From positions 5,001 through 69,000 of the forward strand of contig RPFO01000448.1 of the NCBI GenBank assembly GCA_009746045.1: DNA of 64,000 bases, written 5' to 3'. Origin of the DNA: Mesostigma viride (lineage: Eukaryota > Streptophyta > Mesostigmatophyceae > Mesostigmatales > Mesostigmataceae). The position numbers were made by a program, and so were the translations under genes. Of this stretch, positions 1 through 13,400 are shown piece after piece; within the stretch, counting starts at the first letter, position 1; every line of letters starts with the position of its first letter. The notes beneath the pieces were generated by a model. That model saw nothing but the letters and a program-made list of their open reading frames with translations. It did no database searches and had not been told where the DNA came from.

Positions 1-1414
1 TTTGTGGGAAGTCGGCCTCCAACTGCGGAATCACTGCTTGCCTGGAGGCAGGAGATGATGTCCAGGCTGAAGTAGGAGACTTTATCCAGTTTTGCTACAC
101 GCTTCAAAATGCTGGAGGCAGCCCCCTATACCAAGTCACTCTGGTCGACGACCATGGCAATTATGACTTTTTTTCTGTTAGCCTTGTCAATGCTCTGCCT
201 TTTGAGAGCGCTAATGGCTTTAAGTTGGAGCAATCTTCGGATCCAAAGGCGCCGGGGATTCTCGTTACATCCAACCCGTTTCAGGTTGTGTCATCTGTGT
301 TCGATGCCAGGGCAGTGGGTGAAATTTCTATTGATGAGCTCCCTTACTGCAACGAGGTCACCTTGCAAGGTTTGGACATGGACGGCAATTTTAAGTCCAC
401 CACGGACCGGGCATGTATCCACCCACCGGCACCTCCTCCTCCACCACCGCCGCCACCACCGCCACCACCACCACCTCCACCACCACCGCCATCGCCGCCG
501 CCACCTCCGCCACCACCGACACCACCACCACCACCACCACCTCCGCCGCCGCCGCCGCCGCCACCACCTCCACCACCACCACCAGTACCGCCACCACCGC
601 CGCCGCCACTTCCGCCACCGCCACCACCGCCGCCACCACCACCGCTGCCACTTCCACCACCACCACCACCCCCGCCGCCACCACCACCACCACCTCCGCC
701 ACCTTTGCCACCGCCACCACCACCGCCACTGCCACCACCACCGCCGCCGCCACCACCACCACCGCCGCCACCACCACCACCACCACCACCTCCTCCTCCA
801 CCTCGACCTCCACCTCCACCTCCCCCCCCACCACCTCCGCCACCCCCACCACCACCCCCGCCACCGCCACCACCACCACCGCCACCACCACCACCTCTGC
901 CTCCGCCCCTGCCACCACCACCTCCTCCACCAACCCCGCCGCCACCGCCACCACCTGAGGTGTTGGTTGTTAAGAAAGTTGTTGTTTGTGGGAAGTCGGC
1001 CTCCAACTGCGGAATCGCTGCTTGCCTGGAGGCAGGAGATGATGTCCAGGCTGAAGTAGGAGACTTTATCCAGTTTTGCTACACGCTTCAAAATGCTGGA
1101 GGCAGCCCCCTATACCAAGTCACTCTGGTTGACGACCATGGCAATTATGACTTTTTTTCTGTTAGCCTTGTCAATGCTCTGCCTTTTGAGAGCGCTAATG
1201 GCTTTAAGTTGGAGCAATCTTCGGATCCAAAGGCGCCGGGGATTCTCGTTACATCCAACCCGTTTCAGGTTGTGTCATCTGTGTTCGATGCCAGGGCAGT
1301 GGGTGAAATTTCTATTGATGAGCTCCCTTACTGCAACGAGGTCACCTTGCAAGGTTTGGACATGGACGGCAATTTTAAGTCCACCACGGACCGGGCATGT
1401 ATCCACCCACCGCC
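1..1414 (+). repeat. 984 bp in-frame direct duplication of Cys-rich domain
   Basis: Sequence from position 1 reappears from position 985 with only scattered substitutions (for example act/gct at 49 and gtc/gtt at 144) across the whole ~430 bp domain. The offset of 984 bp is 328 codons, so the duplication keeps frame. The polyproline spacer that follows has diverged far more than the domain, as expected for codon-repeat slippage. Confidence 0.85.
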
Positions 1415-4400
1415 ACCTCCTCCTCCACCGCCACCACCGCCACCGCCGCCACCACCACCACCGCCGCCTTTGCCACCTCCTCCACTCCCGCCGCCGCCGC
1501 CGCCACCGCCACCACCACCACCACCACCACCACCACCACCGCTGCCGCCTTTGACACCACCACCAGTACCGCCACCACCGCCGCCGCCGCTGCCGCCACC
1601 TCCGCCTCCACCACCTCCACAACCTCCGCCACCTTTTCCGCCACCGCCAGCACCGCCGCCACCACCACCCATGCCGCCACCACCCCCGCCACCAACACCA
1701 CCAACACCTCCACCACCGGAGCTAATGGTTGGGAAAGCGGTTGTTGTGTGTGGGAAGTCAGCCTCTGACTGTGGCCTTGACGCCTGTCTGAAGGCAGAGG
1801 AAGAGGTCCAGGCTGAGGTCGGTGACTTTGTCCAGTTTTGCTACACGCTTGACAACAGCGGTGGTAGCCCCTTGTACCAGGTGACTCTAGTGGATGACCA
1901 TGGCAATTATGACTCGTTCTCTGTTAACCTTGACACATATCTGCATTTTGCAGCTGACATTGGTTTCGTTTTGGAGCACAAGGCTCAGCCAAGTCTGCCT
2001 GGCATTCTCGTCATATTCGACCCATTTGAAGTTGTGTCAGACCCTCTTGTTGTTGCCGCTCGCGGCGTCATATCAATTGACACACTTCCCTACTGCAATG
2101 AGGTTACCCTGACAGGTGTTGACATGGACGGGAACGTGAGGTTCGCTACAGATATGGCATGTATTCGCCCGCCGCCGCCGCTGCCACCTCCTCCACTACC
2201 GCCACCACCACCACCGCCGCCACCACCGCCGCCGCCGCCGCCACCTCCACCACCACCGCCGCCCCTTCCACCACCTCCTCCACCACCGGCACCATCACTG
2301 CCACCACCACCCAGACCGGTTGCACCCATACACGCATTCCCACAGCCACCCCTGCCTCCTGCACCAGCCCCGGCGCCACCACCTCCATCGCCACCACCTC
2401 CATCGCCACGGCCTCCATCACCGCCGCCTTCCCCACCACCTTCTCCTCCCCCCCCACCCTCACCTCGCCCACCTCGCCCTCCTTCCCCACGACCACCGCC
2501 ACCATCCCCGCCTCCGCCCTTACAGCCACCCCCACCACCCCCGCCCCCTCTCATCGAGCTGGTCCAGAAGGTGGTGAAGTGTGATGCCCCTGACTGCACC
2601 ACATCTTGTGATTCTGCAGTGGAGGAGGTCCAGGCCACTTTGGGCGAATCTGTCAAGTTCTGCTACGAGATCATCAACAATGGCGGAAGCCCTCTCTATG
2701 ATGTCATGCTATCAAACGACAACGGTGGGGTTGGAGTGCCATTTGGAATCAGTCTGACCAGTGTGCTGCCTTGGACCATAGATGGTGGCTACCGCCTGGA
2801 TCCTGGCGTTGTGATCACGGCATCTTCGAGCCCATTTGTGGTAGTGTATGACCTGGCAGGGTTTGGGGCAGGTCAGATTGACATTGACACCCTGCCGTAC
2901 ATCAACACAGCCACAGTGAGTGGGCGTGATGCATATGGCAACACCTTCTCTGACAGCGACCCTGCTCAGGTACTGCCGTTGGAGCCAACACCACAGGTTG
3001 TGACCACGGTGATGTTGGATGGTGGTACTTGCGGTGTGAATGACACAGACAGCCTGGTCGTGCCACCTGGCACATCTGTGCAGTACTGCTACCGGGTGAT
3101 CAACAATGGAGAGGGTGTGCTGACGGTGACATCGTTCTCTTCTGACAGTGGCACGGTCAACAATCCTTTTGACGACAGTAACCTGATTGGCAACCTTCCT
3201 CCAGGCGGTGGCGGCACTGCTCGCATCCCCCCTGCTGGCTCCCTCCTTTTCCCCAGCGATCCGGTCGTCATTGGTGAGACCGTCACCAACACCGGCACGC
3301 TTACAGGCAGGGGTCCCCTTGACCAGTCTGGCACATCCACCTCCTACACGGTTTCAGATCCAGCCACGGTGACGGTGTTGCAGGAGCCTGTTCCGATTGT
3401 GAGCAAGTCCGTGGTGCAAGTTGATGGGGCATGCGGCATCAACGATGAGACAGAGCTTTTGGTAAGGGTGGGCACGGTGGTCAGGTTCTGCTACAGCGTC
3501 AGCAACCTGGGTGGCCCCATCTACAACGTGGTCATCAAGGATGACAATGCGACCCCTGACATTCTGTCTGACGACACAGACCTGACGCCATTGTTTGCAT
3601 CTGGTTTGGTGGACGCAGACAATGATGGTGCCGTGGACGACCTTGCTGCTGGTGCGTATATGCAGGCTTCGTCTGGTGCGACAGCCGTGGCAGGCAGCCT
3701 TGCCAATACCTTAATGCTTACAGGCACTGGACCACAGTATACGGGTGGCACGCCCACCGTTTACAATGTCACCAGCACTGCCAAGGTAACAGTGGCCCCT
3801 GTGATCGAGCTGGTCCAGAAGGTGGTTAAATGTGCCACTGCCGGTTGCCCCACCACATCCTGCGCTGCGGCGATGGAGGAGGTCCAGGCCACGGTGGGCG
3901 ACGTCGTCAAGTTCTGCTACGAGTTTGTCAACAACGGCGGCAGCCCGGTCTATGGTGTTGTGCTATCAAATGACAATGGTTGGGTTGGGACTCCGTTTGG
4001 CATTGCTTTGGCTGGTGTGCTGCCTTACACGACCAGTGATGGCTATCGACTGGATCCTGGCTTGGTGGTCACAACTTCCTCGGGCCCATTTGTAATAGTG
4101 AATGACCTGTCAGGGTCTGGTGCCGGTCAGATTGACGTTGATACTTTGCCCTACATCAACACAGCGACAGTGAGTGGACGTGACATGCTTGGCAATGCCT
4201 TGTCTGACAGTGACCCTGCTCAGGTACTGCCGCTGGAACCACGACCGCAGGTTGTGACCACGGTGATGTTGGCTGGTGGCACCTGCGGTGTGAATGACAC
4301 AGACAGCCTGGTTGTTCCACCTGGCACATCTGTTCAATACTGCTACCGGGTGATCAACAACGGGGAGGGTGTGCTGACGGTGACATCGTTCTCATCTGAC

Positions 4401-7400
4401 AGTGGCACAGTCAGCGATCCTTCTGATGACGTTGACCTTCTTAGCAACCTGCCTCAAGACACCGGTGACACTGCTCGCATGTCCCCAGGTGGCTCGATCC
4501 TTTTCCCCAGCGATCCGGTAACCATTGGCACAACCATCGTCAACACCGGCACATTGACAGGCACGGGCCCTGAGGACCAGTCCGGCTCTTCCACTTCCTA
4601 CACAGTTTCGGATGCAGCCACGGTGACGGTGATGGTGGAGCCTGCGCCTATTGTGAGCAAAACAGTGATCCAGGCGGGCGGGTCATGCGGCATCAACGAT
4701 GTTAGGGAGCTGGTGGTCAGCGTGGGGACAGTGGTGAGGTTCTGCTACAGCATCAGCAACCCTGGTGGCCCTATCTACAATGTGGTCATCAAGGATGACA
4801 ATGCCACCCCAGGCTTTACATCTGATGATACGGATTTCACGCCCTTTTTCGCATCCGTGTTGGTGGATGCCGACAATGACGGTGCCAAGGATGACATTGC
4901 TGCAGGCGCAAGGTTGCAGGTTGCGTCCACTGAACAGGTCATGACTGTCAACCAGGCAAACAGCCTGACCCTGACAGGCACTGGACCCCAGTACACGGTT
5001 GGCACACCCACCATCTACAATGTCACCAGCACTGCCACGGTGATTGTGCCCCCTTTGATCGAGCTGGTGCAGAAGGTGGTCAAGTGCGCCACATCCGATT
5101 GCTCCACCACGTCTTGCAATGCCGCGGTGGAGGAGGTCCAGGCCACTGTGGGCGATGTCATCAAATTTTGCTATGAGATCGTCAACAATGGCGGCAGCCC
5201 GGTGTACGGTGTAGTGCTATTCAATGACAACGGTGGAGTTGGAGCCCCATTTGACATAGATCTTGCTGGCTTGCTGCCTTCTACCACTGATAATGGCTAC
5301 ATCCTGGATCCTGGCTCGGTGATCAGCACCTCTTCGGGCCCGTTTGTGGTAGTGAATGATCTGTCAGGGTCCGGCGCTGGTCAGATTGATATTGACACCT
5401 TGCCCTACATCAACGTGGCAACAGTGGATGGGCGTGACATGTTCGGCAACGCCTTGTCTGACAGTGATCCTGCTGCGGTGTTGCCATTTGAGCCGGCACC
5501 TCAAGTCGTGACCACGGTGATGTTGGCAGGTGGCACCTGCGGCGTGAATGACACAGACAGCCTGGTTGTGCCACCTGGCACTGCTGTGCTGTACTGCTAC
5601 CGGGTGATCAACAATGGAGGTGGTGTGCTGACGGTGACGGCGTTCGCTTCTGACAGTGGCACGGTCAACAACCGCTCGGACGACGTGAACCTGATTGGCA
5701 ACCTTCCTCCAGGCAGCAACGGCACTGCTCGCCTTCCCCCGGGCGGCTCGATCATTTTCCCCAGCGATCCGGTCACCATTGGCACGACCGTCACCAACAC
5801 CGGCACACTGACAGGCACGGGCCCCCAGGACCTGTCTGGCTCCTCCACCCCTTACACGGTTTCGGACGCAGCCACGGTGACGGTTGTGCTGGAGCCTTCT
5901 CCAGTTGTGAGCAAAACAGTGATCCAGGCAGGCGGGTCATGCGGCATCGATGATGCTAGGGAGCTTGTGGTAAGGGTGGGCACAGTGGTCAGGTTCTGCT
6001 ATAGCATCAGCAACCCAGGTGGCCCTATCTACAATGTGGTCATCAAAGATGACAATGCCACCCCAGACCTGACATCGGACGACTCGGATCTGACCCCCTT
6101 GTTTGCATTTAGTCTTGTCGATGCGGACAATGATGGTGCTAGGGACGACATTGCGGCAGGCGCGACACTGCAGGTCACATCCGCTGCAGTAGCCATCACT
6201 GCCAGCCTTGCAAACAGCCTCACCCTGACAGGCACTGGGCCTCAGTACTCGGTTGGCACACCCACCATCTACAACGTCACCAGCACTGCCACGGTGATAG
6301 CGTCCCTTGAGCCACCGCCACCATCCCCACCACCACCGTCCCCACCACCCCCGTCCCCACCACCCCCACCCCCTGTTATCGAGCTGGTGCAGAAGGTGGT
6401 CAAGTGCGCCACGTCTGATTGCTCCACCACGTCTTGTGATGCAGCGGTGGATGAGGTCCAGGTCACTATAAGTGACGTCGTTAAGTTCTGCTACGAAATC
6501 GTCAACAATGGCGGCAGCCCGGTGTATGGTGTCGTGCTGTTCAACAACAATGGTGCATGGAGTGGGGGTTCCATTTGACATAGATCTCGCTGGTGTGCTG
6601 CCTTCTACCACTGATGGTGGCTACATCCTGGATCCTGGCTCGGTGATCAGCACCTCTTCGGGCCCGTTTGTGGTAGTGAATGACCTGTCAGGGTCCGGCG
6701 GGGGTCAGATTGACATTGACACCCTGCCGTATGTGAACATGGCAACGGTGGATGGGCGCGACATGTTTGGCAACGCCTTGTCTGACAGTGATCCTGCTGC
6801 GGTGTTGCCATTTGAGCCGGCACCTCAAGTCGTGACCACGGTGATGTTGGCAGGTGGCACCTGCGGTGTGAATGACACAGACAGCCTGGTTGTGCCACCT
6901 GGCACTGCTGTGCAATATTGCTACCGGGTGATCAACAATGGAGAGGGTGTGCTGACGGTGACGGCGTTCGCTTCTGACAGTGGCACGGTCAACAACCGCT
7001 CGGACGACGTGAACCTGATTGGCAACCTTCCTCCAGGCAGCAACGGCACTGCTCGCCTTCCCCCGGGCGGCTCGATCATTTTCCCCAGCGATCCGGTCAC
7101 CATTGGCATGACCGTCACCAACACCGGCACACTGACAGGCACGGGCCCCCAGGACCTGTCTGGCTCCTCCACCCCTTACACAGTTTCGGATGCAGCCACG
7201 GTGACGGTGTTGGTGGAGCCTGCGCCTGTTGTGGGCAAAACAGTGATCCAGGCAGGGGGGTCATGCGGCATCGATGATGCTAGGGAGCTTGAGGTTAGGG
7301 TGGGCACGGTGGTCAGGTTCTGCTACAGCATCAGCAACCCAGGTGGCCCTATCTACAATGTGGTCATAAAGGATGACAATGCCACTCCAGGCTTGACGTC

Positions 7401-10400
7401 AGACGATAAGGATCTGACACCCTTGTTCGCATCTGTGTTGGTGGATGCGGATAATGATGGTGCTAGGGACGACATTGCGGCAGGCGCAACACTGCAGGTC
7501 ACATCTGCTGCAGTAGCCATCACTGCCAGCCTTGCAAACAGCCTCACCCTGACAGGCACTGGGCCCCAGTACTCGGTTGGCACACCCATCATCTACAACG
7601 TCACCAGCACTGCCACGGTGATAGTGTCCCTTGAGCCGCCGCCACCATCCCCACCGCCACCGTCCCCACCACCCCCATCCCCACCGCCACCGTCCCCACC
7701 ACCCCCATCCCCACCACCTCACCTTCCTCCAATGCCACCACCACCTGCACCATCAATGCCTCCACCACCATCCCCGCCTCCATCGCCGCCACCTCCCCAA
7801 CCACCTTCTCCACCACCGCCATCACCACCACCTCCACCACCACAGATTGATTTGGTTCTGAAAGTTGTTTCGTGCAACACTCCAGATTGCTCCACCACGT
7901 CTTGCAATGCCGCATCTGAGCTGGTCCAGGCCACGGTGGGTGAGGTTGTCAAGTTCTGCTACGAGCTGGTCAACAATGGCGGCAGCCCAGTGTATGATGT
8001 GGTCCTTTCGAACAACAACGGAGGCGTCGGGCTGCCATTTGGCACTGATTTAGCTGGCTTCCTGCCTTTGTCTGGTGGTGGCTACCGCCTGGATCCTGGC
8101 TTTGTTGTCAGCATGTCTTCGGGCCCATTTGTAATAGTGAATGACCTGTCAGGGTCTGGCATTGGTCAGATTGATATTGACGCTTTGCCCTACATCAACA
8201 CCGCAACAGTGAATGGGCGCGACATGTATGACAATGCCTTGTCTGACAGTGACATCGCTGGAGTCATTCCTTTTGAACCTGGACCTCAAGTTGTAACTAC
8301 CGTCATGCCGGCTGGTGGCACCTGTGGCTTGGACGACCGCGACAACCTGGTTGTTCCACCTGGCACATCTGTGCAATTCTGTTACCGGGTGATCAACAAT
8401 GGAGACGGCGTGTTGACAGTGTCATCATTCCTTTCTGACAACGGCACGCCCAATGACCCATCGGATGATGTGAGCTTCCTTGGTAGCTTCCCTCCAGGTG
8501 GGAACGGCATGGGCCGCATGGCCCCTGATGGCACGCTCCGTTTTGCCAGTGGACCGGTCACCGTGACATCTGACATGGTGAACACCGGCACGCTTACTGG
8601 CTTGGGCCCAGAGGACCAGTCTGGATCAACGCGCACATACACTGCTTCGGACGGAGCCAGCGTGACGGTTGTGTTGCAGCCTTCGCCCCTGGCATTGAAG
8701 ACGGTGATGCAGGCTGGCGGGGTGTGTGGAGAAAACGATTCTGGCACACTGGTCACAGCGGGCGCATTGGTGCAGTTCTGCTACACCATCAGCAACCCAG
8801 GGGGCGTCCTCTTCAACGTGGCCATCCAGGATGACAATGGCACGCCTGGTATTCTTGCAGATGATGTAGACTTAACTCCCCTCTTTTCATCCGTGATGGT
8901 GGACGCGGACAATGATGGGGTCGTGGACGATTTCCCAGCTGGCCAATCGTTCCAGGTCACCTCCGCTCCCTTGCCCGTAACAAGCAGTTTTGTCAACACA
9001 CTGAGGATTGCAGGCGATGGCCCACAATACTCTATTGGCAGCCCCACGGTCTATAATGTGACAAGCACTGCCACCGTGATAGTGCCTCCCTCTCCACCGC
9101 CACCCGCCCCACCCCCACCCCCACCTCCCTCACCGCCTCCTCCCTCACCTCCGCCCCCGTCCCCATCTCCACCACCACCATCTCCCCCTCCCCCCTCTCC
9201 ACCGCCGCCACCATCGCCACCACCCCCGTCACCACCACCACCACCATCACCACCACCCCCGTCACCACCGCCGCCATCGCCACCACCCCCGTCACCACCG
9301 CCACCACCCCCTGTTATCGAGCTGGTGCAGAAGGTGGTCAAGTGCGCCACATCCGATTGCTCCACCACGTCTTGCAATGCCGCGGTGGAGGAGGTCCAGG
9401 CCACGGTAGGCGATGTCGTCAAATTTTGCTATGAGATCGTCAACAATGGCGGCAGCCCGGTGTACGGTGTAGTGCTATTCAATGACAACGGTGGAGTTGG
9501 AGCCCCATTTGACATAGATCTTGCTGGCTTGCTGCCTTCTACCACTGATAATGGCTACATCCTGGATCCTGGCTCGGTGATCAGCACCTCTTCGGGCCCG
9601 TTTGTGGTAGTGAATGATCTGTCAGGGTCCGGCGCTGGTCAGATTGATATTGACACCTTGCCCTACATCAACGTGGCAACAGTGGATGGGCGTGACATGT
9701 TCGGCAATGCCTTGTCTGACAGTGATCCTGCTGCGGTGTTGCCATTTGAGCCGGCACCTCAAGTCGTGACCACGGTGATGTTGGCAGGTGGCACCTGCGG
9801 TGTGAATGACACAGACAGCCTGGTTGTGCCACCTGGCACTGCTGTGCAATATTGCTACCGGGTGATCAACAATGGAGAGGGTGTGCTGACGGTGACGGCG
9901 TTCGCTTCTGACAGTGGCACGGTCAACAACCGCTCGGACGACGTGAACCTGATTGGCAACCTTCCTCCAGGCAGCAACGGCACTGCTCGCCTTCCCCCGG
10001 GCGGCTCGATCATTTTCCCCAGCGATCCGGTCACCATTGGCACGACCGTCACCAACACCGGCACACTGACAGGCACGGGCCCCCAGGACCTGTCTGGCTC
10101 CTCCACCCCTTACACAGTTTCGGATGTAGCCACGGTGACGGTGTTGGTGGAGCCTGCGCCTGTTGTGGGCAAAACAGTGATCCAGGCAGGCGGGTCATGC
10201 GGCATCGATGATGCTAGGGAGCTTGTGGTAAGGGTGGGCACGGTGGTCAGGTTCTGCTACAGCATCAGCAACCCAGGTGGCCCTATCTACAATGTGGTCA
10301 TCAAGGATGACAATGCCACCCCAGACCTGACATCGGACGACTCGGATCTGACCCCCTTGTTCGCATCTGTGTTGGTGGATGCGGACAATGATGGTGCTAG

Positions 10401-13400
10401 GGACGACATTGCGGCAGGCGCGACACTGCAGGTCACATCCGCTGCAGTAGCCATCACTGCCAGCCTTGCAAACAGCCTCACCCTGACAGGCACTGGGCCC
10501 CAGTACTCGGTTGGCACACCCACCATCTACAACGTCACCAGCACTGCCACGGTGATAGCGTCCCTTGAGCCACCGCCACCATCCCCACCACCACCGTCCC
10601 CACCACCCCCGTCCCCACCACCCCCACCCCCTGTCATCGAGCTGGTGCAGAAGGTGGTCAAGTGCGCCACGTCTGATTGCTCCACCACGTCTTGCGATGC
10701 AGCGGTGGATGAGGTCCAGGTCACTGTGGGCAATGTCATCAAGTTCTGCTACGAAATCGTCAACAATGGCGGCAGCCCGGTGTATGGTGTCGTGCTGTTC
10801 AACAACAATGGTGGAGTGGGGGTTCCATTTGACATAGATCTCGCTGGTGTGCTGCCTTCTACCACTGATGGTGGCTACATCCTGGATCCTGGCTCGGTGA
10901 TCAGCACCTCTTCGGGCCCGTTTGTGGTAGTGAATGACCTGTCAGGGTCCGGCGGGGGTCAGATTGACATTGACACCCTGCCGTATGTGAACATGGCAAC
11001 GGTGGATGGGCGCGACATGTTTGGCAATGCCTTGTCTGACAGTGATCCTGCTGCGGTGTTGCCATTTGAGCCGGCACCTCAAGTCGTGACCACGGTGATG
11101 TTGGCAGGTGGCACCTGCGGTGTGAATGACACAGACAGCCTGGTTGTGCCACCTGGCACTGCTGTGCAATATTGCTACCGGGTGATCAACAATGGAGAGG
11201 GTGTGCTGACGGTGACGGCGTTCGCTTCTGACAGTGGCACGGTCAACAACCGCTCGGACGACGTGAACCTGATTGGCAACCTTCCTCCAGGCAGCAACGG
11301 CACTGCTCGCCTTCCCCCGGGCGGCTCGATCATTTTCCCCAGCGATCCGGTCACCATTGGCACGACCGTCACCAACACCGGCACACTGACAGGCACGGGC
11401 CCCCAGGACCTGTCTGGCTCCTCCACCCCTTACACAGTTTCGGATGCAGCCACGGTGACGGTGTTGGTGGAGCCTGCGCCTGTTGTGGGCAAAACAGTGA
11501 TCCAGGCAGGGGGGTCATGCGGCATCGATGATGCTAGGGAGCTTGAGGTTAGGGTGGGCACGGTGGTCAGGTTCTGCTACAGCATCAGCAACCCAGGTGG
11601 CCCTATCTACAATGTGGTCATCAAGGATGACAATGCCACTCCAGGCTTGACGTCAGACGATAAGGATCTGACACCCTTGTTCGCATCTGTGTTGGTGGAT
11701 GCGGATAATGATGGTGCTAGGGACGACATTGCGGCAGGCGCAACACTGCAGGTCACATCCACTGCAGTAACCATCGCCACCAGCCTGGCAAACAGCCTCA
11801 CCCTGACGGGCACTGGGCCCCAGTACTCGGTTGGCACACCCACCATCTACAACGTCACCAGCACTGCCACGGTGATTTTGTCCCTTGAGCCACCGCCACC
11901 ATCCCCACCGCCACCGTCCCCGCCTCCATCGCCGCCACCTCACCTTCCTCCAATGCCACCACCACCTGCACCATCAATGCCTCCACCACCCACCCCTGTT
12001 GCACCCATTTTTGCATTTCCACAGCCACCTATGCCGTCGCCACCTGCCCCGCCGCTTCCGCCGCCTCCCTCACCACCACCTCCTTCACCACCTCCCCCCA
12101 TGCCATGCACCGCATCCTTCCCCCCCCCTCCCTCACCGCTACCTCCACCACCTTCCCCACAACCTCCACCGCCATCTCCACCTCCCCCACCGCCACCATC
12201 GCCACCACCGCCGCCTGCTCCGGCGCCTCCATCACCCCCCCCCCTCGCCACTGCCACCGTCGCCGCCGTTACCGTCACCACCACCACCATCCCCTCCCCC
12301 CCCTTACCTAGCACCCTGTGATGCCAACACGGTGTCGGAGCCAGGCTACACGAGCGTCCTTCGCTCGTATGGCTTCACCAAGACCAACTGGCTGCAGCCG
12401 TTTACCTTCCCCAAGTTTGACGACAGCCTTGGCATGCTCACGCGTGTGCAGCTGCGTGTGATCGGCTCCATGACCGGCACCGCATCGTTTGAGAACCGTG
12501 AAGTCAACCCAGACTTCGTCAGCGTGGTTGTGCGTGCTAACGTCACTGTCTTCTCTAATGAGATTTCCTTCTCTATGACCCTCATGCCGCAAAAGGCCCT
12601 GGAAGTCTCTCTGGACGGCACAGATGGCAACCTGGACTTTCAGGGGCCCTCAGGCCGCTCCCTCTCGGCGGACGCATCAGAGATCAAGAACTACACCATC
12701 CTGCTGGGCGACCCGCGTCTGGGCGCCTTCCGTGGTGACGGCGACTTTGTCTTCAGGGTGAGCGCGACAGGTGCGTCCTTCTTCACGGGTGCCGGCAATC
12801 TGATCGCTGCGTTTACTACTAGCGCCCGCCTCGAGGCACGGCTCGAGTACGAGTACGTGGACCGCGCGTGCGTGCCCGTGCGGCCACCTGGCAGTGGCGG
12901 TGTTGACTGCACTGTGCCGCTCACCACACTTGCCCACCCGACCATCTTCATGGCGGCAGGCAGCCCCGGCTTCCCAGTGAGCGCCACGCAGCATGTAGCA
13001 GGTGGTGCGTTCACCCGCAGCATCTCCCTCCTCAACAGCCGGCTGCCAGGGTCACCAGGCAGCTTTGGCGTGCGCTTTGGAGACCAGTTGTTTGCAGTGG
13101 GCGGCGCGCCCTATGCCCCGGCCGCCCAGCCAGCCGTCAGCCTTGAGCTCGTGGTCCGCACGGCCGATGCGTTCCTGGACCGGCGGCTGGTGTCGCTGCA
13201 CTATGTGGTCCGCGACGCGGCCGGCCGCCCACAGGTACGCCTTGAGGGGCTCACCGTGCGCATGGTGCTGACCAACCAGGTGACGGGCGCCAGCCAGGCG
13301 AGCGACTGCACGCCGGTGCCCAACGCGGCCACGGGCGTGGGTGCGTGCCAGCAGAGTGTGCAGAACGCGGCGTGGTTCCGCGAGGCGGCCGACACGCCCA

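Larger units (their letters stand above)
2551..11887 (+). other. Seven tandem DUF11-like three-domain units
   Basis: Units start near 2551, 3801, 5056, 6376, 7846, 9314 and 10634, each about 1.25 kb. Each has three beta-sandwich-like domains: (a) IELVQKVVKC...KFCYE(I/L)VNNGGSP...GQIDIDTLPY; (b) QVVTTVMLAGGTCGVND...QYCYRVINNG...TNTGTLTG.GP; (c) SKTVIQAGGSCGI.D...RFCYSISNPGGP(I)YNVVIKDDNATP...NSLTLTGTGPQY. The 'YNV..DDN / NT.TLTG' pattern is that of DUF11-type repeat domains of surface proteins in many organisms. PPPPSPPPP spacers separate units 3-4, 4-5, 5-6, 6-7 and follow unit 7. Paired cysteines in every domain suggest disulphide-stabilised extracellular modules. Confidence 0.75.

Noticed and set aside
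109-1768. Long overlapping ORFs rich in His, Gly, Trp/Arg or Thr on both strands
   Set aside because: They are other-frame translations of the CCN proline-codon repeats and Cys-rich domains of the giant gene.
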